From: Methylobacterium isbiliense
GTDB lineage: Bacteria; Pseudomonadota; Alphaproteobacteria; Rhizobiales; Beijerinckiaceae
Reading direction: 5' to 3'
DNA: 64,000 nt
NCBI RefSeq assembly: GCF_022179325.1
Contig: NZ_BPQQ01000058.1
Location: forward strand, 1 to 64,000
Below are positions 17,819 to 26,115 of this stretch, in pieces. Every line of letters starts with the position of its first letter. Within the stretch, counting starts at the first letter, position 1. The translations under genes and the position numbers were made by a program. The notes under the pieces were generated by a model that saw only the letters and a list, made by a program, of their open reading frames with translations, was not told the origin of the DNA and made no database searches.

Positions 17819-18523
17819 CAGCAGAGGAGCACAAATTTGCTTTATGTCTTAAAAATCTGATCTCAACCGTTGACTCGGGATCTTTTTTGCAACGACGAAC
17901 CTTCTCTTGTATTATATGTTCTGACCTAGTGCACTGACGCATACGGAAGGTTCCTATTGGGCATGAGCCATGCGAGTCTGAGGCATGGCTCAGACTGTCT
18001 GCGTGATCCCCACCGAGGCCGAGAAGGCACGGCTGCGCGCGATCAGCCAGGATCGTGCTCGCCCCCTCAAGCACATCCAGCGTGCCCACATCGTCCTGCT
18101 CTCGGCCGAACGCCTGCCCGTCTTGGAAGTCGCTCACCAAGCCGGTGTCAGCCGAACTGCCGTCTGGCGCTGGCAGCAGCACGCCGAGGAGGGTGTCGAG
18201 GGCCTGCTGCGCGACAAGACCCGCCCGGCAAGCCGCCCCACTCCACCAGCACCGTCGCCGAGGTGCTGGCCCTCACCTGCTCCGAGCCGCCCGGTGAGGT
18301 CACCCACTGGACTGGCCGCGCCGTCGCAGCGGCGACCGGCATCTCGCTGCGCTCGGTCCAGCGCATCTGGCAGGAGCATCGCCTGCAGCCGCACCGGGTG
18401 CGCAGCTTCAAGCCCTCAACAGACCCCGCCTTCGCCGAGAAGGTGGGTAACCGTCGTCTTGGGGGGCACCTTTCGGCGGCTCGGCTGAGCGTGGGATACG
18501 GAGCGGGTGGGGAGCTCCGTTCT

Positions 18524-18943
18524 ATGTCGATGTCAGGGCGTATGGCTATGTCGGAGCCGGTGCGGCGCTTGGAGCTGTTCACCGGGACTGGCCGGCGGCG
18601 GACGTGGTCTGAAGCGGAGAAGGCGGCGATCGTCGCCGAGAGCGAGGCGCCCCACACCTCGATCAGCGCGGTGGCACGCCGGCATGGATTGAGCGCCTCG
18701 CAGCTGTTCACCTGGCGGCGCTTGGCGCGTCAGGCGGTGACGGCCGAGTTGCGGTTCGTGCCAGCCGTGCTGGCGCCGGACCTGCCGCAGCCGGCGCAGG
18801 TCGATCTGAGCGTCCCTTCACCTCGATCTGCCGCCTTCGCCGGGATCGAGATCGCGGTGGCGGGCGCCACGGTGCGGGTCGGGCCGGAGGCGAGCGAGGC
18901 GCAGATCGCGGCGGTGATCCGGGCGCTGAAGGCCCCGGCATGA
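18524..18943 (+). CDS. tnpA: IS66 accessory protein TnpA (helix-turn-helix)
   Basis: This 139-residue protein carries the DNA-binding block RRTWSEAEKAAIVAESEA...ISAVARRHGLSASQLFTWRR (about residues 25-68), typical of IS66 OrfA/IS3-type helix-turn-helix proteins. The ATG at 18524 follows GGGAG by 8 bases; downstream in-frame ATGs at 18530, 18542 and 18548 are possible. Its stop overlaps the tnpB start (ATGA), implying coupled translation. Confidence 0.88.
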   Translation: MSMSGRMAMSEPVRRLELFTGTGRRRTWSEAEKAAIVAESEAPHTSISAVARRHGLSASQLFTWRRLARQAVTAELRFVPAVLAPDLPQPAQVDLSVPSPRSAAFAGIEIAVAGATVRVGPEASEAQIAAVIRALKAPA

Positions 18944-19296
18944 TCGGGCCCTCCGGCATAGTCCGCGTGATGCTGGCGACGCGGCCGGTGGATTTCCGCA
19001 AGGGCGCTGATGGACTGGCCGTGCTGGTGCGCGATGCCCTGGGCACTGATCCGTTCTCCGGCACCGTTTATGTGTTCCGCTCGAAGCGGGCGGACAGAAT
19101 CAAGCTTCTGTTCTGGGACGGCAGCGGCGTGGTTCTGGTGGCCAAGCGTCTGGAGGCCGGCCAGTTCTGCTGGCCGAGGATCGAGGACGGCGTCGTGCGG
19201 CTCACGGCGGCCCAGCTCTCGGCCCTGCTCGAGGGGCTGAACTGGAAGCGCGTGCACGAGGCCCATGAGGTGACCGCGCCGACGGTGGCAGGTTGA
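18940..19296 (+). CDS. tnpB: IS66 accessory protein TnpB (IS66 Orf2)
   Basis: This 118-residue protein has the complete TnpB signature: LATRPVDFRKGADGLAVLV, FSGTVYVFRSKRADRIKLLFWDGSG and LEAGQFCWPR. TnpB is needed with TnpA for transposition of IS66 elements, although its biochemical role is not settled. Its start overlaps the tnpA stop by four bases. 67 bp separate it from tnpC. Confidence 0.92.
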   Translation: MIGPSGIVRVMLATRPVDFRKGADGLAVLVRDALGTDPFSGTVYVFRSKRADRIKLLFWDGSGVVLVAKRLEAGQFCWPRIEDGVVRLTAAQLSALLEGLNWKRVHEAHEVTAPTVAG

Positions 19297-19363
19297 ACAA
19301 AAAGGAAGCGAGCCGACGTTCGTACGCTGGTAAGCGGCTGATGGATCTGCTCTAATCGGCTTC

Positions 19364-20881
19364 GTGGCTGCCTCTGCTTCACCCTCGCCCGACGATCCCG
19401 AGTCGCTCAAGGTGCTGCTCGCCGAGGAGCGGGCCGAGAACGAGCGGCTGCGCCAGATCATCAAGGCCATGCAGCGTCACCGTTTCGGGCGCCGCGCCGA
19501 GAGCCTGCCCGAGGACCAGCTCCTGCTCGGTCTGGAAGAGGCCGAGCAGGTCGAAGCCGCTGGCCACGCCACCGAGGAGAGCGCACCGGCGGTGAAGGCC
19601 GAGCGCACGACGCGGCGACGCGCGAACCGGGGCGCCTTGCCCGCCCACCTGCCGCGCGTCGAGCGCGTGGTCGACGTCGAGAGCACCGTCTGTCCCTGTT
19701 GCTCGGGCAGCCTACATTGGATCGGCGAGGACGTGTCCGAGCGCCTCGACGTGGTGCCGGCCCAGGTGCGAGTGATCGTGATCCGGCGCCCGCGCTACGC
19801 TTGCCGCGCCTGCGAGGACGTCGTCGTGCAGGCCCCCGCGCCCGCCCGGCTGATCGAGGGCGGCTTGCCCACCGACGACCTCGTCGCGCAGGTCCTCGTC
19901 TCCAAGTACGCCGATCACCTGCCGCTCTACCGGCAGGCGCAGATCCTCGCCCGCCAAGGCGTTCACCTCGACCGCTCGACGCTCGCCGACTGGGTCGGGC
20001 GTGCAGCCTTCCTGCTCCGCCCCGTCCACGAGCGGCTGCTCGAGACGCTGAAGCGGTCGGAGAAGCTGTTCGCCGACGAGACCACGGCACCGGTGCTCGA
20101 CCCGGGTCGAGGTCGCACGAAGACGGGGCAGCTCTGGGCCTACGCGAGGGACGATCGGCCCTGGGGCGGAGCCGGCCCACCCGGCGTCGCCTACGTCTAC
20201 GCGCCCGATCGCACGGCCGAGCGGCCGATCACGCACCTCTCCGGCTTCCGGGGCGTGCTGCAGGTGGATGGCTACGAGGGCTACAAGGCGCTTGCGAAGC
20301 GGGGCGAGGTGCACTTGGCCTTCTGCTGGAGCCATGTGCGTCGGGCCTTCTACGATCTGGACGGGCCGATCGCGGTCGAGGCGTTGGCGCGCATCGCGCG
20401 GCTCTACCGGATCGAGGCCGAGATCCGCGGCCGCCCGGCCGAGGAGCGCCGCGCCGCACGGCAGGCGCGCAGCCGCCCGATCCTCAAGGCTCTGGAGCCG
20501 TGGCTGCGCGAAAAGCTCGGGCTGATCAGCCAGAAGAGCAAGCTGGCCGAGGCGATCCGCTATGCCCTGAGCCGCTGGGCGGGGCTGAGCCTGTTCCTCA
20601 CTGACGGGCGGGTCGAGATCGACTCGAACGTGGTGGAGCGCGCCATCCGGCCCCTGGCCCTGACGAGAAAGAACGCTCTCTTCGCCGGTTCGGATGGCGG
20701 GGCGGAGCACTGGGCGGTGATCGCCTCGCTGGTGGAGACGTGCAAACTCGTCAGCGTCGAGCCGCGCGCCTACCTCGCTGACGTGATCACCCGCATCGTC
20801 GAGGGCCACCCTAACAGCCGCCTCGACGAGCTGCTGCCCTGGACCTTCCCCGCCACGCCCACGGCCAAGGCCGTGGCCTGA
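19364..20881 (+). CDS. tnpC: IS66-family transposase TnpC
   Basis: This 505-residue transposase has an N-terminal coiled-coil/leucine-rich segment (residues 10-45) and the basic linker. The zinc-binding CPCCSGSLHWIGEDVSERL block (about 107-125) is followed by the CRACED pair. The large DDE domain contains LFADETTAPVLDPGRG, QVDGYEGYKAL and LFLTDGRVEIDSNVVERAIRPLAL with the final Glu. The C-terminal IS66 helix (LLPWTFPAT) is complete. The start is the GTG at 19364. Confidence 0.93.
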   Translation: MAASASPSPDDPESLKVLLAEERAENERLRQIIKAMQRHRFGRRAESLPEDQLLLGLEEAEQVEAAGHATEESAPAVKAERTTRRRANRGALPAHLPRVERVVDVESTVCPCCSGSLHWIGEDVSERLDVVPAQVRVIVIRRPRYACRACEDVVVQAPAPARLIEGGLPTDDLVAQVLVSKYADHLPLYRQAQILARQGVHLDRSTLADWVGRAAFLLRPVHERLLETLKRSEKLFADETTAPVLDPGRGRTKTGQLWAYARDDRPWGGAGPPGVAYVYAPDRTAERPITHLSGFRGVLQVDGYEGYKALAKRGEVHLAFCWSHVRRAFYDLDGPIAVEALARIARLYRIEAEIRGRPAEERRAARQARSRPILKALEPWLREKLGLISQKSKLAEAIRYALSRWAGLSLFLTDGRVEIDSNVVERAIRPLALTRKNALFAGSDGGAEHWAVIASLVETCKLVSVEPRAYLADVITRIVEGHPNSRLDELLPWTFPATPTAKAVA

Positions 20882-21661
20882 GAACACCGCATACGAAGGT
20901 GGAGGACATCGTGGGCCTCTACCTGGATCCGCCGCGCCATGCGGTGGTGCTGTCCGTGGACGAGAAGAGCCAAATTCAGGCCCTCGAACGCACCCGGCCC
21001 GATCGCCTGCTCGCACCAGGACGCCCAGCCACGCGCACCCACGACTATGTCCGCCACGGCACCACGACACTGTTTGCGGCACTCAACGTGCTGGAGGGCA
21101 CGGTGATCGGCCGCTGCATGCAGCGCCATCGCCACGAGGAGTTCCTGCGTTTCCTCAACGCCGTCGAGGCGGCGGTGCCGGCCGGTAAGGTCATCCACGT
21201 GGTGCTCGACAACTATCGCACGCACACCCACGCGAAGGTGCGGACCTGGCTGTCGCGTCACCCGCGCTGGGTGTTCCACTTCACCCCAACCTCCGCTTCC
21301 TGGCTCAACGCGGTCGAGGGCTTCTTCTCGGCGCTATCACGTCGGCGGCTGCGGCGCGGCACCTTCACGGGGGTCGTCGACCTGCAGGCCGCGATCAAGC
21401 GCACCATCGCCGAGCACAACCAGCGGCCCAGGCCCTTCGTCCGGACCAAGTCCGCAGCCGCCATCCACAACAGCCAAGCTGCACCATCAGAATGAGTCAG
21501 TGCACTAGAGAGCAGCGGGCAGTTGTTCGTCCACGTTGTCCCACTCGTCCGGTGCTCGCACCACCACAGGTGCTTCGAACCGTCATCTGACGTCAAAATG
21601 CCCGCGTAGCGCCAAGCTGAACTCGAATTTTTCGCAAATTTATTCCATAGTTTTGTGAGAC

Positions 21662-22405
21662 TTACGCCGCCCCCTCCGACGGAATTGCTGATTCAGAAAG
21701 CGTTTTTACATGAAATCGGCGCAGCATTCCCTGCCATGCCACATCATCTCCCATCCAATAATCATCATGAGGCTTATTCACCACATTGCTTATCTCGTAA
21801 GCACAGATAGAGTTTGTCTCGTCGATAAACCCACGTGGCTTCTCATCCATTAAAACGTTCAATATTGCGAAATTTTTTGCATCGTACACATCGCGCAATA
21901 TGTCACAAAAAACAACACATTCATCATAAGTTGCTCCGCAACGAACGTACAAAGTACTTAGATTCCGATCTGCATAGGCAGTCATCTGCTTATTGGCGAG
22001 ATATTAAATCTTAGACGATTGCATCTTATATTCTTCAATGTCAAGCGGTTGGTCGATAATCAGATCGTGAAAATTATGTACGTATTTTATACCGAGTCTC
22101 TTGTGTTCAACAATTGACGGTGTCGCAACCTTTAAGGATTCATAATCAAAACAATCAGCAAAGCGTGTCCGACCTGTTTCAAGAACAGCAGTCATAGGCG
22201 TCACTAACCAGTCGAAAAAAAAGGCACCGTGAGGTTGTGTGACAGCCTGTTGGCTGAATAAATCGGTGTGAAAAGCGAAATCATTAGGATTGCTGCGCGA
22301 ACTCTCGTATAGTCTTCGGGAGATCTGGTATCGAACGCGGCAGTCAACACCAAGGCTGATCATCCGGTCGAACTGAGTAGTCATCGTCGGTGGGGTAATC
22401 GTCAC
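21662..22405 (-). pseudogene. Papain-like cysteine peptidase family (DUF1796), split by an in-frame TAA
   Basis: Two consecutive stretches in the same frame make one DUF1796 protein of about 247 codons. The first (22405-22004) has the family start MISLGVDCRVRYQISR, AFFFDWLVTPMTAVLE and a KYVHNFHD block. After a single TAA at 22004-22006 the frame continues without a gap as YLANKQMTAYADRNLSTLYVRCGATYDE and ends at 21662 with DDVAWQGMLRRF. A single base change would explain the stop. Family members occur in polysaccharide and glycosyltransferase loci; the enzymatic role is unproven. The DNA is strongly A+T-rich. The start is a GTG at 22405 or the ATG at 22384. Confidence 0.72.
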
Positions 22406-22559
22406 GGAGCGCCCTCGGTTTGGTGCACGGTCCGTCCAGACGTCAGGCCGACGTACTGGCGGAGGGCATCTACGACGGATATCATACGTTTAGCCTGTTT
22501 TGAAGCGGAGCACTGCCGGAGCAGAGCAGAGGAGCTAACTGTATCCCAAGCAGGCCGTT

Positions 22560-23471
22560 TCACTTTTCCACTGACGCCGCAGATGGCAATCGAGCCAGTT
22601 TTTCCACTTTGGGATTGTGGTGTCTGCCAGTGACTACATCGCGAAAATACGACGCGAATTTCTTGCTGAAACCATTGAGATGCACGAAGTCCAGCTCTAC
22701 AAGATAACAATCAACAGAGATATAATGCGTCTTCCCATCACTGTAAATCATCTCATTCAAATCGATCTCAGCGGTCGATACTTTCTCATAATCCCATGTT
22801 TGTAAATGCTTCATCATAAAAGGAGCAAATCCGTAATTTGGATCAAAGGAATAGCAGCTCTCGCAGTAAGCTCTCAATTCTTCTGCTATATCGTATTTCA
22901 TATTGTGCGACCAGTGCAAGTCGATAAACTTCCGTAAAGCGTTCATGTCACAATGCCGATCTCCCCACGGCTCGCTAGGAAAGTAGTAGCGAAAACTTTC
23001 AACAAATGCGTTAAATAGATTTTTCGACCATCCTGCGAAGAAAGTCGAGACCTTGCTCAAGCAAGCAAGGTCATAGCTCAACATGTAAGAATCGAAATTC
23101 TCAAGGATTTTCTTGTTCATTATTACAATATCGCTGTCGATATAAATAAATTTGTTAATATCGTGGCTGCATACGAAGTTGCGGATCACCAAAAAACGTT
23201 CGAAGCAAAATCGCTCGAAATTGGCATCGTACCTACTATTGTGCTTATAAACGAACTCATCACCCCAGTCTAGAGGCGTATAATCTGCAATGTCGAAATG
23301 TTCAGCACCAAATCTTAGCGCAGATGCCGCGTTTGAGGCATCGCCAAGAATTATAACACGACGCTCGCAGCGAGATAACGCCTCTAAACAGGCGGAGAGA
23401 TATTCATGATCCCCCTTATGTAGTATGATAATTGGAATATTTGGTGGGGTACTTGTGATTTCTTCAGTCAT
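22560..23471 (-). CDS. GT-A fold glycosyltransferase (nucleotide-diphospho-sugar transferase type)
   Basis: This 303-residue protein has a Rossmann-like N-terminus (IPIIILHKGDHEYLSACLEAL) and a DxD metal-binding motif in FIYIDSDIVIM (Asp112 and Asp114), which co-ordinates the nucleotide-sugar in GT-A enzymes. YGFAPFMMKHLQTWDYEKV follows in the acceptor half. It probably transfers a sugar from an NDP donor in the cytoplasm. The ATG at 23471 is preceded by a weak GAGAG. The A+T-rich composition is shared with the DUF1796 pseudogene downstream, so the pair looks like one acquired unit. The 154-bp gap between them has no gene. Confidence 0.78.
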   Translation of the reverse strand: MTEEITSTPPNIPIIILHKGDHEYLSACLEALSRCERRVIILGDASNAASALRFGAEHFDIADYTPLDWGDEFVYKHNSRYDANFERFCFERFLVIRNFVCSHDINKFIYIDSDIVIMNKKILENFDSYMLSYDLACLSKVSTFFAGWSKNLFNAFVESFRYYFPSEPWGDRHCDMNALRKFIDLHWSHNMKYDIAEELRAYCESCYSFDPNYGFAPFMMKHLQTWDYEKVSTAEIDLNEMIYSDGKTHYISVDCYLVELDFVHLNGFSKKFASYFRDVVTGRHHNPKVEKLARLPSAASVEK

Positions 23472-23627
23472 ATTTTTGACTCTCTATATAAGACGCAATA
23501 CCAGTTCCACCATCAACAAGACTCGATACTGCGGCCTTTCCGATGTTCATCGGCAACAACTAGGCCATGACGAAACCATTGTCAGTAGCCGTGGCGCAAC
23601 AGTGAGGCTTCGTACAGAAATGGCTAA

Positions 23628-24061
23628 GAGCGTTGGACAAAACCTGGGTGAGCGGGTTGGGAGGGCATGGACGCTCTCGTACCCGACGACCTCTGGGCGG
23701 TGATCGCGCCGCTTCTGCCACCCGAACCTGAGAAGCCGAAGGGTGGGCGGCCGCGCGCTTCGGATCGTGCCGCGATGGCGGGCATCATCTTGGTTCTGCG
23801 CACCGGCATGCAGTGGCAACACCTGCCGCGGTCCGAGGTGGGCTGCAGCGGCAAGGCGAGTTGGCGGCGTTTGGGGGCGTGGCAGGCAGCCGGCGTCTGG
23901 GCCGCCCTGCATCGTGCGTTGCTGGAGCGGCTTCAGGATGCTGATGCACTCGACTGGTCGCGCGCCGCCCTCGACAGCGCCAGCCTGCCCGCCAAAAGGG
24001 GGCGCAGCGACGGGCCCGAACCCAACCGACCGGGGCAAGCCGGGCAGCAAGCGCCACCTTG
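23628..24061 (+). pseudogene. Truncated IS5-family element (transposase N-terminal third)
   Basis: The left terminal repeat starts near 23628 (GAGCGTTGGACAAAACCTGG). The transposase begins with the ATG at 23667 (DDLWAVIAPLLPPEPEKPKGGRP) and runs through GIILVLRTGMQWQHLP. It changes frame in a G-run near 23,998 before NPTDRGKPGSKRHL. There it is cut by the IS3 remnant; the catalytic remainder is not found on the far side, so a deletion accompanied the join. It is a different IS5 subgroup from those at 16.8 and 37.9 kb. Confidence 0.78.
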
Positions 24062-24677
24062 GGATTGGGATTGGGGTTGCCCGGTTTCTGTGGACGGTTA
24101 CGGGGCTTGGGTGACCAGGGTCTCGGTTGCGGGTTTTGGGCGATGCTCCTGTTCGTAGACGACGGGTGAGCGGTAGCCCAGGGCGGAGTGTCGCCGCACT
24201 GGGTTGTAGAAGCCTTCGAGGTAGCTGAAGAGGGCCATGCGGGCCTCGGGCCGGGAGTGAGTGCGCTTGGTTCTCGCTCATGAACCGGAAGATCCCGACG
24301 GCAGAACTCCGGTCTCGCGCGCAAACCAGGCTGTCGCGCGAGAGAGGATGTCGCGCTCCAGCTTCAACTGACGGTTCTCGCGCCGCAACCGAAGCAACTC
24401 CTCGCGCTCCGTCGCGGAGAGAGCAGCCTCAGCGCCAGAGGGCTTGGCCTCGCGGCGGCCTTCCTGGCGATCGGCCTCGGCCACCCAATTGCGGATGGCT
24501 TGGGCCGACGGCTCGAACTCACGGGCGAGGTCGGTCGGATCGCGCCCGGCGCAGACCAGCTCGACCATCTGGCGGCGGAACTCCGCCGGGGACGGGGGAC
24601 GGGTTCTCGGCATGGCTAAAACACCTCACGCGAAAGCGCTCTCGGTGTCCACCAATCCAGGGCAATCCCAACCCCAC
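24062..24677 (-). mobile_element. IS3-family element, internally deleted copy 1
   Basis: The outer ends match the copy at 39,190-40,344: the right end reads inward as TGGGATTGCCCTGG and the left end has GGTTGCCCGGTTTCTGTGG. The interior keeps orfA (24278-24613) and the last ~50 codons of orfB (SYLEGFYNPVRRHSALGYRS) joined directly near 24,265. Most of orfB, including its catalytic residues, is gone. It cannot transpose alone. The exact ends are uncertain by about 8 bp because of GGGATT-type repeats. Confidence 0.72.
24278..24613 (-). CDS. IS3-family OrfA (helix-turn-helix)
   Basis: This 111-residue OrfA contains the helix-turn-helix SPAEFRRQMVELVCAGRDPTDLAREFEPSAQAIRNWV (about residues 7-45) and the leucine zipper LLRLRRENRQLKLERDILS used for OrfA/OrfAB dimerisation. 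It ends FARETGVLPSGSSGS, the usual OrfA terminus before the -1 frameshift into orfB. As orfB is deleted here, the product could at most act as a repressor or DNA-binding protein. Confidence 0.8.
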   Translation of the reverse strand: MPRTRPPSPAEFRRQMVELVCAGRDPTDLAREFEPSAQAIRNWVAEADRQEGRREAKPSGAEAALSATEREELLRLRRENRQLKLERDILSRATAWFARETGVLPSGSSGS

Positions 24678-24708
24678 CCAGTGGGCAAGACCGTGAGCCG
24701 AGTCGCGC

Positions 24709-26115
24709 TCAGCCAGAAGGATTTTCGGACCCGTCCGCATCCTCTGCCTCCAACAGCAGCCTGACTCCCGTGATGCCGAACGACAGCAGCCGGGTGTCGG
24801 ACGACGCCTTGTCGATGTCGCTTGGGCGCAGGGCACAGCTGGCGGTCAACCTCGCCACGCCGAAATGGCGCGGAGCCGGGAGGGCGAACCGGAGAGTGTA
24901 GCTGCGCCCGTTGATCAGGCCGAGCGGCTCGCCAAGCAGCGCTTCCCCATCATCAAGCGCCAGGAAGAGGTCGGGCCGCGTGTCGCCGACATACGAGAAC
25001 ACGCTCACCAGCAGGCCGGTCACGCGCCGGTCCGCGGCCGGGTTGAACAGCGTGGCGGCCTGCGGCATCCAGCGGAAAGGCGGCGTGTCGCCGTAGGCCT
25101 CAAGCCTGTACCAGTCGTCGCCGTAGGCCGCGTGCGCCGGCGCGAGCGGCACGATATCCCGGGCCTGCGGAGCAGTCCGCCCGCTGCGCGGCTGCCGGAT
25201 GGTCTCGTAGAAGGTCCGGATCGTCTGATCGATCTCGGCCGCGGCGAGCGGGTCGCCCGGCGCCTGCGCGCCGCGGTCGTAGACGAGCGCCGCGAAGTAT
25301 TCGATGACGTCGTCGAGGCGCGTCTGCTGGCGCGCGACCGCCTCCTCCAGGAAGCGGCGGTGGCCGGCCGCATCGATCCGCGCCCGGGCAGCGAGCTGCG
25401 CCACCTTCGCCTCCAGCCGCGTCACGGCCTCTGCCAAAGCATCCCGTTCGGTGCGGGCGAACTGGAGATGGGCGATCGGTTCGAAGCTCGGCAGCGTGTG
25501 AATGCTGAGGCTCGCGCCCGTCTCGGTCAGGTCGCCGGCGTCGAGGCTGAGCGAGATCCGGCAGGTGCTGCCGCCCTCGTCGCGCAGGCGCAGGGGCCCG
25601 ACTTGGACCTGCCGCACGACCTCGTTGATCTTGGCGAGCAGCACCGGCATCGCGAGTCCGTTGATCGCGTTGGTGGCCGTGCCGGTCACGATCCCGTTCT
25701 CGATCCGCAGCCCGTCGCACGTTACTTCCCCGGGGCCGGCGAGCCGCACCGCCTCGGCCGCCGAGGCGACCGGGAGGGCGGGCGCCACGTCGAGGCCGTC
25801 CTCGCCGGAGAAGCGGATCTCGCACGGCAGCGCGACGAACGGGAAGCGCCGGATCGGGATCGCCACCTCCTCGCCTGCCGCGCAGGCACCCGGCAGAGCG
25901 CTGCGGCCGATCTCGATGCCCTCGACGAGCGCGAGCAGGGGCTCGGAGACGCGGATCTCCTCCCGGGCGGTCAGGAGGATCCGGCCGGGCACGATGCGCC
26001 CGCGGTCGAACGGGAACCGGTCGGCGGGCGAGGCGCCCGCCAGGGGCTCGGACGGGCTCTTCTCAGACGGGCTGTTCTCAGACGGGCTCTTGGCGGCCCT
26101 GGCTTCGGCGATCAT
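24709..26115 (-). CDS. Unknown protein with SPSE repeats, coiled coil and C-terminal beta module; last gene of GT operon
   Basis: I do not recognise a family for this 468-residue protein. The N-terminus has near-identical SPSE(N/K) repeats (about residues 10-25). Residues 30-215 look beta-rich and resemble carbohydrate-associated modules. Residues 225-290 form a likely coiled coil (RDALAEAVTRLEAKVAQLAAR). The C-terminus ends TRLLSFGITGVRLLLE, similar in pattern to the C-terminus of the 27250-28812 protein. The ATG at 26115 is chosen because AGGA lies 8 bases upstream; 26124 is possible. It overlaps the upstream GT4 gene by 38 bp, so translation is probably coupled. A scaffold or glycan-binding role in the cluster is a guess. 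Confidence 0.55.
   Translation of the reverse strand: MIAEARAAKSPSENSPSEKSPSEPLAGASPADRFPFDRGRIVPGRILLTAREEIRVSEPLLALVEGIEIGRSALPGACAAGEEVAIPIRRFPFVALPCEIRFSGEDGLDVAPALPVASAAEAVRLAGPGEVTCDGLRIENGIVTGTATNAINGLAMPVLLAKINEVVRQVQVGPLRLRDEGGSTCRISLSLDAGDLTETGASLSIHTLPSFEPIAHLQFARTERDALAEAVTRLEAKVAQLAARARIDAAGHRRFLEEAVARQQTRLDDVIEYFAALVYDRGAQAPGDPLAAAEIDQTIRTFYETIRQPRSGRTAPQARDIVPLAPAHAAYGDDWYRLEAYGDTPPFRWMPQAATLFNPAADRRVTGLLVSVFSYVGDTRPDLFLALDDGEALLGEPLGLINGRSYTLRFALPAPRHFGVARLTASCALRPSDIDKASSDTRLLSFGITGVRLLLEAEDADGSENPSG

Larger units (their letters stand above)
18447..20894 (+). mobile_element. IS66-family element, complete, with perfect 8-bp target duplication
   Basis: GAAGGTGG occurs at 18439-18446 and 20895-20902, bracketing a 2448-bp insert that starts GTAACC and ends GCATAC. 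An 8-bp duplication and GTA-type ends are standard for IS66. Removing the insert and one copy of the duplication restores the IS630 frame (AEKV-EDIVGLYL). All three IS66 genes are intact and in order, so the element may still be mobile. Confidence 0.92.
17985..21495 (+). pseudogene. IS630-family transposase, frameshifted and interrupted
   Basis: The N-terminal helix-turn-helix (AHIVLLSAERLPVLEVAHQAGVS) is read from the ATG at 17985. Near 18,225 the frame must change to continue as PGKPPHSTSTVAEVLAL and VQRIWQEHRLQPHRVRSF. At 18446 the IS66 element intervenes, and the gene resumes at 20903 with DIVGLYLDPPRHAVVLSVDEKSQ (first Asp), VVLDNYRTH (second) and FTPTSASWLNAVEGFFS (Glu). IS630 genes sometimes use programmed frameshifting, but bases appear to be missing at the first break. 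The gene is inactive in any case. Confidence 0.83.
17929..21505 (+). mobile_element. IS630-family element split by an IS66 insertion
   Basis: The ends GTGCACTGAC (17929 onward) and GTCAGTGCAC (to 21505) are inverted repeats, each flanked by TA, the expected target duplication (17927-17928 and 21506-21507). Removing the IS66 element and its 8-bp duplicate leaves about 1121 bp, normal for IS630. It therefore landed first and was later interrupted. Confidence 0.85.

Noticed and set aside
22402-22710. A 102-codon minus-strand frame overlapping the GT-A gene and touching the DUF1796 start
   Set aside because: It overlaps 151 bp of a convincing glycosyltransferase in another frame and has no family features. 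The four-base overlap with the GTG at 22405 appears accidental.
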